From: Loigolactobacillus binensis
GTDB taxonomy: Bacteria > Bacillota > Bacilli > Lactobacillales > Lactobacillaceae
Length of the DNA stretch: 47,189 bases
Assembly: GCF_005405165.1 (NCBI RefSeq)
Contig: NZ_BJDN01000023.1
Span: 1,234 to 48,422, forward strand
Reading direction: 5' to 3'
The stretch's first letter is position 1. Every line of letters starts with the position of its first letter. The notes under the pieces were generated by a model. It had not been told where the DNA came from. It saw only the letters and a list, made by a program, of their open reading frames with translations, and did no database searches. This document shows positions 9,568 through 15,925 of the stretch, piece after piece. Made by a program: the position numbers and the translations under genes.

Positions 9568-10293
9568 ATGCGTTTAGATAAATTTTTAGTGCACGCTGGT
9601 ATTGGCAGTCGCAAAGAAGTCCAACAGTTGATTCGCAGTAAGCAGGTTCAGGTCAATACGGTGGTGGTTAGCAGCAATCGGACGGACATAACCCCGCTGA
9701 CTGATCAAGTGCGTGTTGCTGGTGAGTTGGTTCATTATCAGCAATTCTATTATTATATGCTAAACAAGCCGGTTAATGTGCTATCTGCCACCACTGATGC
9801 ACAGCAACGGACAGTACTTGATTTATTGGCAACTGGGGATGCGCGAACGGATCTATTTCCAGTAGGCCGTTTGGATAAAGATACTACTGGTTTATTACTT
9901 TTAACCAATGACGGCCAGTTGGCGCATCAATTATTGAGCCCCCGCCGGCAGGTTGCTAAAGTTTATCGCGCATTGATCGCTGGCGTGGTGACAGCTGCTG
10001 ATCAGCGGCGCTTTGCGGCGGGGATCACGACCAAGGCCGGTAACACTTTTGCCCCCGCTGCGCTGCGGATCCTCGCAACGGATACAGCCCAGCAACAAAG
10101 TGATATTGAGGTCACTGTTTATGAAGGTAAATTTCATGAGGTTAAACGCTTATTCCAAGCCGTCGGTAAAGAAGTGCTGACCTTGCAACGAATTCAAATG
10201 GGCGGGCTACAACTGGACGCTACTTTAGCGGCAGGAGCATACCGGCCGTTAACGATGGCCGAAATCGCATTGTTGCGCAAAACAGTTTCTTAA
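9568..10293 (+). CDS. RsuA/RluB-type rRNA pseudouridine synthase
   Basis: Converts a specific uridine of rRNA to pseudouridine. 241 residues: N-terminal S4 RNA-binding domain (MRLDKFLVHAGIGSRKE through about residue 60) and a catalytic domain with the signature GRLDKDTTGLLLLTNDG near residue 97, whose Asp is the nucleophile. Length and layout fit RsuA (16S U516) more than the longer Rlu proteins. A GTG at 9556 is in frame but overlaps the ribosome site GAGG (9558-9561), so ATG 9568 is used. It lies 8 bases after the flippase gene; a strong terminator follows. Confidence 0.9.
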   Translation: MRLDKFLVHAGIGSRKEVQQLIRSKQVQVNTVVVSSNRTDITPLTDQVRVAGELVHYQQFYYYMLNKPVNVLSATTDAQQRTVLDLLATGDARTDLFPVGRLDKDTTGLLLLTNDGQLAHQLLSPRRQVAKVYRALIAGVVTAADQRRFAAGITTKAGNTFAPAALRILATDTAQQQSDIEVTVYEGKFHEVKRLFQAVGKEVLTLQRIQMGGLQLDATLAAGAYRPLTMAEIALLRKTVS

Positions 10294-10374
10294 AAGAAGT
10301 TGGTTTTATAATTCAATTTTAAGTGATCAATTGAGCAGTATTTTAGATACAAGCTAACCAGTAAGACTAACGGA

Positions 10375-10430
10375 AAACATAAAATGGTCATTGCTGCTCG
10401 AATTGAGTAGCAACGACCATTTTATGTTTT
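10375..10430. terminator. Strong bidirectional terminator
   Basis: Arms of about 16 bp (AAAATGGTC and flanks, paired with GACCATTTT) plus an inner stem TTGCT/AGCAA and CTC/GAG; A-rich upstream and TTTT downstream. Confidence 0.9.
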
Positions 10431-10453
10431 GAATAGCTTGACTGTGCTGCTAA

Positions 10454-10501
10454 ACCGGCGCTGCGGACGTGGTTGGCAGTTTGCCGCTGAATTTAGGCCG
10501 A
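10454..10501. repeat. Intergenic motif pair, copy A
   Basis: ACCGGCGC (10454-10461) and GAATTTAGGCCGA (10489-10501) occur in the same order as at 46688-46730. The stretch 10431-10574 otherwise contains nothing recognisable. Two short matches are weak evidence for a dispersed element. Confidence 0.3.
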
Positions 10502-10574
10502 AGTATCGGCAAAATTGTCCTGAGTCTGCTTGCTATGCGCTCAGAAAATACAGGTTTAGGCCGCCATAATTAGG

Positions 10575-11351
10575 TTAAAGCTGAAGTTCGCTTAACGCAT
10601 ATAAGACAGCGTAACCGCTGAGTTTTACGCGTGACCCCTGATTTTCACAATAAAGGATACCGGTGCGCGGCGATGCTTGAAGCGCCGTTAATTTAGTTTT
10701 GTGCAATTTCTGTGCCCATAACGGGACAATATGGCAGTGGCCGCTACCGCAAACCGGATCTTCAGGTACGGCTAGTTTTGGGCCAAAGGAGCGTGAAACG
10801 CAATCAAACTCGCCGTTACCTACAGCGGTCACGTGTTGCAACAGCCCAGGTAGTTGTTCTAATTGTGCGAAATCGGGTGTTAACTGCTTGACTTGCTGCT
10901 CATTAGCTAGAACGCAAACTAAATCGCGGCCGTAATAAGCAGCCTGGGGCGTAACGCCTAAGGCCTGAGTCATTGCAGCGGTCACCGCTACCTTTTTTAA
11001 GGAGTAGGCAGGAAAATCCATTGTCAGCAAACCGCCAGCCTTACTGACAGTTAGCTGCCCACTTTTAGTGTTAAATTCAATTTTTTGTGCGGTTGGTACG
11101 TAAAAATGAAGTAAAACATAAGCCGCAGCCAAAGTGGCGTGGCCGCAAAGATCAATCTCGCCACCAGGGGTGAACCAGCGTAATTCATATTGAGCATTAT
11201 TTTTAACGACGAAGGCGGTTTCCGATAACCTGTTTTCTTGTGCAATATTTTGCATTAGCTGCTCAGTGGGAAAGGCATTAACAATACACACAGCTGCTGG
11301 GTTACCTTTAAAAATTTCCTTAGTGAAGGCATCAACGAGATAATTTTTCAT
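10575..11351 (-). CDS. PhzF-family epimerase/isomerase-like protein
   Basis: 258-residue cytoplasmic protein of the PhzF/YddE family (diaminopimelate-epimerase fold). Family signs: the N-terminal VDAFTKEIFKGNPAAVCIV, the active-site region LSETAFV with the conserved Glu, GGEIDLCGHATLAAA in the first half, and DPVCGSGHCHI in the second. In PhzF the Glu is the catalytic acid-base; the natural substrate of most bacterial homologues is unknown. SD AAGGAAATG precedes the ATG. Single gene facing away from the MFS exporter downstream. Confidence 0.9.
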   Translation of the reverse strand: MKNYLVDAFTKEIFKGNPAAVCIVNAFPTEQLMQNIAQENRLSETAFVVKNNAQYELRWFTPGGEIDLCGHATLAAAYVLLHFYVPTAQKIEFNTKSGQLTVSKAGGLLTMDFPAYSLKKVAVTAAMTQALGVTPQAAYYGRDLVCVLANEQQVKQLTPDFAQLEQLPGLLQHVTAVGNGEFDCVSRSFGPKLAVPEDPVCGSGHCHIVPLWAQKLHKTKLTALQASPRTGILYCENQGSRVKLSGYAVLYALSELQL

Positions 11352-11498
11352 GGTGTCATTTCCTTTTTGATAGTTACTAATTAAATTATAGATGAAGGCC
11401 AGTAGGATGCAAACGTTTATTTAATAATTTTGTTTTCAAAATTATTTTATAAAGTGTAACATGAAGAGTAGAAAACCTTGGAGGAAGAAGCGAAACTT

Positions 11499-12968
11499 TT
11501 GTCAAAACGGAATATCTTTATTGTCACTTGTGCGTTATTATTGTCCAACGCTATGAGTGGTTTGGACAGCACAATTATTAACACAGCACTCCCGGCGATT
11601 ATTTCTGATCTCCATGGGATCGAAATGATGGGGTGGATCGTAGCTGTGTTCTTACTGGGAACCGCAGTGAGTACGCCGTTATGGAGTAAATTAGGCGAGC
11701 ATATCGGTAATAAACGTAGTTATCAGTTGGCCGCGCTGTTTTTTATTATTGGTTCATTGTTGCAAGGCTTAGCGCCAAACATTGTTTTTCTGATCATTGC
11801 GCGGACAATCGCCGGTATCGGCAACGGTGGTGTGGTGTCATTGCCATACATTATCTATGCGCAGATGTATGCCAATCCGCGTAAACGGATGCAAGTACTA
11901 GGTTTCGTGTCGGCTAGTTACAGTACCGCCACGATCATTGGCCCACTGGTCGGCGGTTTCATCGTCGACGCCTTTACTTGGCACTGGGTATTTTATTTAA
12001 ATGTTCCGATCGGTTTGTTGTCCGCATTGCTAGTGCAAATTTACTATAAAACGGACCAAACAACGACCCAAACCAAGCCTGTAGATTATCTTGGATCTAT
12101 TTTAATGACGATCGGCCTCACTAGTTTGTTAGCAGGAATTGAAATGATCGGCAGCGCTAATGCTGTTTTAGTTGCAGGGGCGCTGATCGTTGCTGTGATT
12201 TGCCTTGGGAGCATGATCCACTTTGAAAAAGGAGTAGCGGATCCAATCATTCCTAGCCGTTTATTTAAAAATCGTGCGTTGGTGATCGATTTTACGCTAT
12301 TTACAATTATCTGGGGTGCTTTTGTCGGCTTTTTGATCTATAGTCCAATGTGGGCACAGGGCCTGCTGGGAACCACCGCACTGATCGGGGGTGCAACACA
12401 GATTCCTAGCTCGTTTACTAATTTTATCGGGTCAGGGTCAGTGGCGTCGTTACGCAAATACTTTACCCCGCAAAAAGTGTTGGCCCTAGGGATCGTGACC
12501 TTGACGATTTCATTTGTATTACTGCTAGGCGGCGTTAAAACACCTTATTGGCTGTTATTAATTGCTGGTGCTTTTGAAGGTCTTGGAAATGGGGCTTGTT
12601 TTAACGAGCTGCAAGTTAAAGTACAGCAAGACGCTGAACAACAGGACGTTCCGGTGGCAACATCATTTAGCTTTTTGATTCGGATGCTTAGTCAGACATT
12701 TACGGCCGCAATTTTTGGCTTGGTCATGAACCACGCTTTAAGTCGGGGGATTGCTAACTCTGGTGGAACAATCACGATGAAGATGATGAATAAATTAAGT
12801 GATGCGACTAATATTAATAGTTTGCCGGCACATTTAATTCCGCAGATGCGGTTGATTTTACATAATGGCTTACACAATATTATGTCATTGGCCTTGATTT
12901 TGATGTTGATCGCGTTGGCCATTAATATTTGGGCACAGCGTTTGGAAAAACAGGCCGTTAAAAACTAA
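11499..12968 (+). CDS. MFS drug exporter, DHA2 (14-TM) type
   Basis: Second EmrB/QacA-like exporter, about 489 residues with about 14 hydrophobic helices. The first helix reads SNAMSGLDSTIINTALPAI with the acidic residue typical of DHA2, followed by motif A-like SKLGEHIGNKRSY and IGPLVGGFIVDAFTWHW. The start is not certain: TTG 11499 gives the natural N-terminus SKRNIFIVTC and has GGAGGAAG 13 bases upstream; TTG 11478 would put the ribosome site inside the gene. The TauE/SafE gene follows 54 bases later on the same strand, so the two may form an operon. Substrate unknown. Confidence 0.88.
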   Translation: MSKRNIFIVTCALLLSNAMSGLDSTIINTALPAIISDLHGIEMMGWIVAVFLLGTAVSTPLWSKLGEHIGNKRSYQLAALFFIIGSLLQGLAPNIVFLIIARTIAGIGNGGVVSLPYIIYAQMYANPRKRMQVLGFVSASYSTATIIGPLVGGFIVDAFTWHWVFYLNVPIGLLSALLVQIYYKTDQTTTQTKPVDYLGSILMTIGLTSLLAGIEMIGSANAVLVAGALIVAVICLGSMIHFEKGVADPIIPSRLFKNRALVIDFTLFTIIWGAFVGFLIYSPMWAQGLLGTTALIGGATQIPSSFTNFIGSGSVASLRKYFTPQKVLALGIVTLTISFVLLLGGVKTPYWLLLIAGAFEGLGNGACFNELQVKVQQDAEQQDVPVATSFSFLIRMLSQTFTAAIFGLVMNHALSRGIANSGGTITMKMMNKLSDATNINSLPAHLIPQMRLILHNGLHNIMSLALILMLIALAINIWAQRLEKQAVKN

Positions 12969-13022
12969 CAGAAACGTACGTACTTGGGAATAGAAAGTCA
13001 TCAGGAAAGGAGGGAGTTGCCT

Positions 13023-13787
13023 TTGTCATTATGGTTAATGTCAATTATTCTTTTGGTTACCGGTGTATCTGCTGGTCTGATCTCGTCGATTGCTGGCTTA
13101 GCATCGTTGATCTCATACCCAGTTTTATTGCTACTAGGTTTGCCCCCAGTCAGCGCTAATACCACCAATACGGCGGCGTTAATCTTTACAGGTGCAGGTG
13201 CCAGTATTTCCTCATTAAAAGAATTACGGCATAATCGCCATACAATGTGGCAAGTCACGTTGTATGCGCTAGCCGGTGGAATCGTCGGTAGTATTTTGCT
13301 GGTGGTAGCGCCGGAAAAAACGTTTGAACGCATCGTTCCTTTTTTAGTTTTTGGTGCTGGTGTTTTAATGCTTTGGGATCAATTACGGCATAAGATTCCT
13401 CGGCCGGTTCAGGTGCAGCATTTAGGCGTGACCATTTTGAAAAATATTGCCATTTTTTTAGTTGGTATGTACATTGGTTATTTTGGTGCTTCTGCGGGGA
13501 TGATTTTGTTGGCTATTTTAAGTGTGACCTTGAATAAATCATTTCCTGTGACCAATGCCATCAAAAATTTTGCTTCTTTTTTAACCAACATGCTTTCCTT
13601 GGTTATTTATGCTTTCACTACTAAAGTTTACTGGTGGATGGTGCTACCTTTGGGATTAGGTATGTTTGTGGGTGGCTTTTTAGGGCCGATCGTTGTCCGG
13701 CACGTGCCAGTGCGGCCACTGCGGATCCTGATTTGTTTTGCGGCGTTTGGCCTGGCCGGGTATTTGTTTTATACGGCATATTATTAA
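13023..13787 (+). CDS. TauE/SafE-family anion exporter
   Basis: Membrane protein of about 254 residues with seven to eight hydrophobic helices. It shows the two-fold internal repeat of the TauE/SafE (DUF81) family: GVSAGLISSIAGLASLISYP in the first half and YIGYFGASAGMILLAIL in the second. Family members export sulfite, sulfoacetate or related organic anions; the substrate here is unknown. TTG 13023 is taken as start because AGGAGG (13008-13013) is 9 bases upstream; earlier in-frame TTGs contain or precede that site. Confidence 0.88.
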   Translation: MSLWLMSIILLVTGVSAGLISSIAGLASLISYPVLLLLGLPPVSANTTNTAALIFTGAGASISSLKELRHNRHTMWQVTLYALAGGIVGSILLVVAPEKTFERIVPFLVFGAGVLMLWDQLRHKIPRPVQVQHLGVTILKNIAIFLVGMYIGYFGASAGMILLAILSVTLNKSFPVTNAIKNFASFLTNMLSLVIYAFTTKVYWWMVLPLGLGMFVGGFLGPIVVRHVPVRPLRILICFAAFGLAGYLFYTAYY

Positions 13788-13838
13788 CCTAATGCGATTT
13801 GTTGTACTAAGTTAGTCGCTTATTAACGTAGTAACCTT

Positions 13839-13884
13839 GCCAATTTTAAAAGTCAGTGGTTTATTTCAGACTATTGGCTTTTTT
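13839..13884 (+). terminator. Terminator of the MFS/TauE unit
   Basis: Stem GCCAAT/ATTGGC (13839-13844/13873-13878) with an inner AGTC/GACT pairing and a following TTTTTT. Confidence 0.7.
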
Positions 13885-13895
13885 ATTTTGGCCAA

Positions 13896-13927
13896 TAAAA
13901 AGCCGCTATTACCTACGGCAATAGCGG
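13896..13927 (-). terminator. Antitoxin-type terminator hairpin, module 1
   Basis: CCGCTATT (13903-13910) pairs with AATAGCGG (13920-13927), with an inner CC/GG; the flanking A run becomes a T run on the minus strand. It matches the terminator of the antitoxin RNA at 14488 in sequence and orientation. No matching toxin was found nearby. Confidence 0.6.
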
Positions 13928-14018
13928 GGTGTTGAGTGGATTAGAGGCTACCTTTAATTATTGTGACTCAAAAGACAACTCTAATTGAAGACAAAAAAAT
14001 CAATAATATGCTTTAATC

Positions 14019-14052
14019 AAAAAGACCAACGTCCGCTAAACGTTGTTAGATC
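14019..14052 (-). repeat. Degenerate copy of the tRNA-Gly terminator
   Basis: AAAAAGACCAACG (14019-14031) repeats the start of the intact hairpin at 15746-15776; the second arm CGTTG (14041-14045) then decays. Both copies have the same orientation and bracket about 1.7 kb. Confidence 0.5.
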
Positions 14053-14120
14053 AGTGCTTCACGTGATTCAAACTAAAAAGTTGCATGTTTTAATAAAATA
14101 ACGAGTTGTCGGGGGCGTGA

Positions 14121-14150
14121 AGCACACTTGCAAAGGTGTGCTATTTTTTT
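14121..14150 (+). terminator. Terminator with a competing upstream pairing
   Basis: AGCACAC (14121-14127) pairs with GTGTGCT (14136-14142), followed by ATTTTTTT. The bases GTGCTTCACG (14054-14063) can instead pair perfectly with CGTGAAGCAC (14116-14125), which overlaps the first terminator arm, so the two structures exclude each other. Confidence 0.7.
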
Positions 14151-14200
14151 GCTTATAACCGGTTGTGATTAGGGATGCTATATCAATTTTTGTTGGTTCT

Positions 14201-14209
14201 TGATAGAAT
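14201..14209 (+). promoter_or_regulatory. Promoter of the type I toxin mRNA
   Basis: Extended -10 TGATAGAAT. No good -35 hexamer is seen. Predicted transcription start near 14216, giving a leader of about 75 bases before the toxin ORF. Confidence 0.5.
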
Positions 14210-14250
14210 TAATAGCGGTAGCAGTTTAAAACTCAACTGGAGTCTGTTGC

Positions 14251-14280
14251 CGGTGAGAAACTATTTACTTTTCTTTCGGA
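14251..14280. repeat. Direct repeat DR1 in the toxin leader
   Basis: This 30-base stretch starts CGGTGAGAAA and ends CTTTCGGA. It matches DR2 at 14550-14576 with few changes. DR1 lies just before the toxin start; DR2 is transcribed in reverse in the antitoxin RNA, so the two RNAs can pair here, as in par/Fst loci. Confidence 0.75.
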
Positions 14281-14289
14281 ACGGTTACG

Positions 14290-14433
14290 GTGGATATTAT
14301 TGAAGCCGTGATCGTGAGTGTTGTTAGTACCACAGTGTTAGCCTTTGGCCGTTATTGCTTCGTGCGTTATGTACTTAGCCCGCTGGTTGGGAGACACTCA
14401 AAGTGTAAAGGTGGCAAGCATCAACGCCACTAG
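14290..14433 (+). CDS. Candidate Fst/par-type small hydrophobic toxin
   Basis: 47-codon ORF starting GTG (VDIIEAVIVSVVSTTVLAF and onward). It has one hydrophobic segment in the N-terminal half, then a basic hydrophilic tail ending RHSKCKGGKHQRH. That is the layout of Fst-like type I toxins, which insert into the cell's own membrane. The ribosome site is weak (GGAACGG), which is usual where an antisense RNA controls translation. The tryptophan-leucine motif common before the tail in this family is absent in frame, although the +1 frame reads ARWLGD there, so two compensating frameshifts may have altered the middle. Identification rests mainly on the surrounding repeat, promoter and terminator layout. 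Confidence 0.55.
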   Translation: MDIIEAVIVSVVSTTVLAFGRYCFVRYVLSPLVGRHSKCKGGKHQRH

Positions 14434-14441
14434 TCCTACTT

Positions 14442-14480
14442 GAAGCTTATCAGGCTTAGACCACCTGTTAAGCTTCTTTT
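14442..14480 (+). terminator. Terminator of the toxin mRNA
   Basis: GAAGCTTA (14442-14449) pairs with TAAGCTTC (14469-14476), with an inner CAGG/CCTG stem, followed by TTTT. Confidence 0.8.
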
Positions 14481-14487
14481 AGTGCAT

Positions 14488-14577
14488 AAAAAAACCGCTA
14501 TCGTTGAGGATAGCGGCACCGGCTTTACTTGTTTGAGAGACCACTCAAACGGTGAAAACCATTTACTTTCTTTCGGT
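14488..14577 (-). ncRNA. Antitoxin antisense RNA of the par-like unit
   Basis: On the minus strand an extended -10 TGTTATACT (hexamer 14589-14584) predicts a start near 14577. The RNA would first copy DR2, then a hairpin GTTTGAG/CTCAAAC, then end in the terminator CCGCTATC-loop-GATAGCGG (14495-14502/14509-14516) with a 7-base T run. About 90 bases, convergent with the toxin mRNA. Its 5' end is complementary to the toxin leader. Confidence 0.65.
14550..14576. repeat. Direct repeat DR2 in the antitoxin gene
   Basis: Near match of DR1 (14251-14280) in the same orientation; shared core ATTTACTTT followed by CTTTCGG. Confidence 0.75.
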
Positions 14578-14618
14578 AGACTTAGTATAACATAATTTTA
14601 AATAAAGATAAACAAAGA

Positions 14619-14640
14619 CCGCCATCAATAAAGATAGCGG
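14619..14640 (-). terminator. Antitoxin-type terminator hairpin, module 3
   Basis: CCGCCATC (14619-14626) and GATAGCGG (14633-14640) form an 8-bp stem with one G-T type pair and a six-base loop. Downstream on the + strand a stem CTGGC/GCCAG follows, similar in placement to the antitoxin hairpin of the complete unit. The T run is weak. Confidence 0.5.
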
Positions 14641-14740
14641 CAGCGCCATGTTTACTGGCTGATAAGGCCAGTAGGGATAGCATCCCCAAGTATTACCTGA
14701 TACAAAAGTATCTCATGATTTCAATTAATTACAAATAAAA

Positions 14741-14809
14741 ACAGGATAGCGGCGCCGGCTCGCTTGAGAGGCCACTCAAGCAGTGATAATTATCTTTACT
14801 GTTTTCTAC
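14741..14809 (-). ncRNA. Second antitoxin-like RNA with a broken terminator
   Basis: Minus-strand extended -10 TGTTATAAT (hexamer 14821-14816) is followed by a hairpin GCTTGAG/CTCAAGC closely like that of the antitoxin at 14488, and then by the first terminator arm (minus-strand CCGCTATC, 14752-14745). The second arm is missing; a T run follows directly. It is best read as a decayed paralogue of the par-like antitoxin. Confidence 0.45.
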
Positions 14810-15113
14810 AATCACATTATAACATGTTCAAAAAATAATGCTAAGCAGTGGCAAGCAAAGCGGATAACGAGTAGATGAGATGCTGGGATAACGGCGTTTG
14901 ATGCCGTTGCGTGCAGATAAGTGTGCAGATACTCAAACGATATTGCCATTAGCGGCAACGCCCTATATACTTAGTTCATGGTCAATTTAGGGAGTAGCTA
15001 CTCTATTGCGGTTTAGTGAGCAGCACGTAAACGCCACACTATCCCACCAATTCTATACAAAAACGGTGGTGATGGCTGTATGTGCAATTTAGCTATTGTG
15101 TTAGGAGTTCAAG

Positions 15114-15215
15114 ACGGTTTACGCCGTAGCGATTTTTATTATTTCTAAAGCCGCAATTAATTTTGCTAAGGCCTACGAGATAATAAAAAAAGCTAATCCC
15201 ACTAAAAAGGATTAG
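15114..15215 (+). pseudogene. Broken small toxin-like peptide gene
   Basis: From 15117 the frame encodes about 32 residues, VYAVAIFIISKAAINFAKAY and a Lys-rich end KKANPTKKD, stopping at TAG 15213-15215. A ribosome site TTAGGAG (15101-15107) stands six bases before ACG 15114, where an ATG would be expected; alternatively one extra T at 15118-15120 separates it from an ORF opening at ATG 15080. Size, single hydrophobic helix and basic tail resemble type I toxins. The last codons lie inside the hairpin at 15192-15216. Confidence 0.4.
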
Positions 15216-15275
15216 CCAACTCTAAGCACGTGCTATACTCACGCTTAAGCGAACATCCTGCAACGGTGTTCGCTT
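15183..15275 (-). ncRNA. Candidate antisense RNA opposite the broken peptide
   Basis: Minus-strand extended -10 TGCTATTAT lies near 15285, giving a start near 15275. The RNA would contain a hairpin AGCGAACA/TGTTCGCT and end at the terminator GCTAATCC/GGATTAGC (15192-15216) with a T run of seven. About 90 bases and convergent with the peptide frame. Confidence 0.4.
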
Positions 15276-15276
15276 T

Positions 15277-15570
15277 TTATATACCCATAATAGCAAAACT
15301 GCAGGAAAATGCAAGTAAGTGTGTTTTAACGCTAACTTGGGGCGTTGTATGGGACGACCTTTGTTCTTTTTCAGGTTTAAAGGCGTGATAAATCAGTATA
15401 GCGTGGCGCTTTGATTGTTGTTCTAGTTCGTTGTCCCAATCATTCAGATAAGAACTTTTGACCTGAGGTACCGTTTAAGTAGTTGAGAGTAAGAAACGTT
15501 CTAAAATAGGCGCAATCGTATCTTGTGGTGTAGTGGGTGATTCATATACTGGTTCATTTTCAAGGTACAA
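15277..15570 (-). pseudogene. Decayed coding fragment with an in-frame stop
   Basis: On the minus strand a protein-like frame runs YLENEPVYESPTTPQDTIAP and on to LERFLLSTT, meets TAA at 15477-15475, then continues in the same frame with YLNDWDNELEQQSKRH and HAFKPEKEQ before a final TAA at 15279. Composition is clearly protein-like on both sides of the stop. The family is not recognised. The 5' end runs into the antitoxin-type hairpin at 15576, so the gene seems truncated there. Confidence 0.45.
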
Positions 15571-15575
15571 AAATA

Positions 15576-15597
15576 CCACTATCGTTAAGGATAGTGG
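15576..15597 (-). terminator. Antitoxin-type terminator hairpin, module 5
   Basis: CCACTATC (15576-15583) pairs with GATAGTGG (15590-15597), loop of six as in the unit at 14488; the two changed bases keep the pairing. The minus-strand T run is interrupted (TATTTTTG). A GAGGTGACCTC palindrome lies about 30 bases further on. Confidence 0.5.
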
Positions 15598-15744
15598 CAC
15601 TGTTATCCTATTAAATTCGTGGTTCAGGAGGTGACCTCATGACTTCAATTTAAGACTAAGCCACTAATGTGATCTAGTCCCGTACATGTGATTGCTTTTA
15701 CATTAAAATTCAATACAACTTTAGTCCTTTTCCAAATCAGCGCA

Positions 15745-15776
15745 CAAAAAGACCAACGCCTTATAAACGTTGGTCT
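15745..15776 (-). terminator. Terminator of tRNA-Gly(CCC)
   Basis: AGACCAACG/CGTTGGTCT stem (15750-15758/15768-15776) followed on the minus strand by TTTTT. Confidence 0.85.
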
Positions 15777-15795
15777 AACAAGCTTTATTCACTTA

Positions 15796-15866
15796 AGCGG
15801 GTGACGAGAATCGGACTCGCGACTTCAGCTTGGGAAGCTGATATTTTACCACTAAACTACACCCGC
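15796..15866 (-). tRNA. tRNA-Gly (CCC)
   Basis: 71-base cloverleaf on the minus strand, acceptor GCGGGTG/CACCCGC, discriminator T. The anticodon loop is TTCCCAA, so the anticodon is CCC, reading GGG. Confidence 0.93.
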
Positions 15867-15925
15867 AATTTCAACTATTATAGTATAGCATATCTAGTTT
15901 AGTGTCGCCAGTCCTATTTGAATTT

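Larger units (their letters stand above)
13788..15795. other. Two-kilobase region rich in small RNAs and hairpins, no ordinary gene
   Basis: No intact ORF of normal protein length fits here. The stretch holds one par-like type I toxin-antitoxin unit (14201-14589), further hairpins related to its antitoxin terminator (near 13896, 14619, 14745, 15576), a broken toxin-like peptide (15114-15215), an attenuator-like double hairpin (14054-14150), a decayed coding fragment (15277-15570) and a worn second copy of the tRNA-Gly terminator (14019). It lies next to a tRNA gene, a common landing site for mobile DNA, but no integrase is visible. Confidence 0.7.

Noticed and set aside
10438..10569. 43-codon + strand frame starting TTG (LTVLLNRRCGRGWQ...)
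   Set aside because: No ribosome site, Arg/Cys-rich chance composition, and it begins in the tail of a terminator.
15236..15280. A + strand extended -10 (TGCTATACT) with a hairpin and T run shortly after
   Set aside because: It would give an RNA of under 40 bases; the hairpin fits better as part of the minus-strand antisense RNA.
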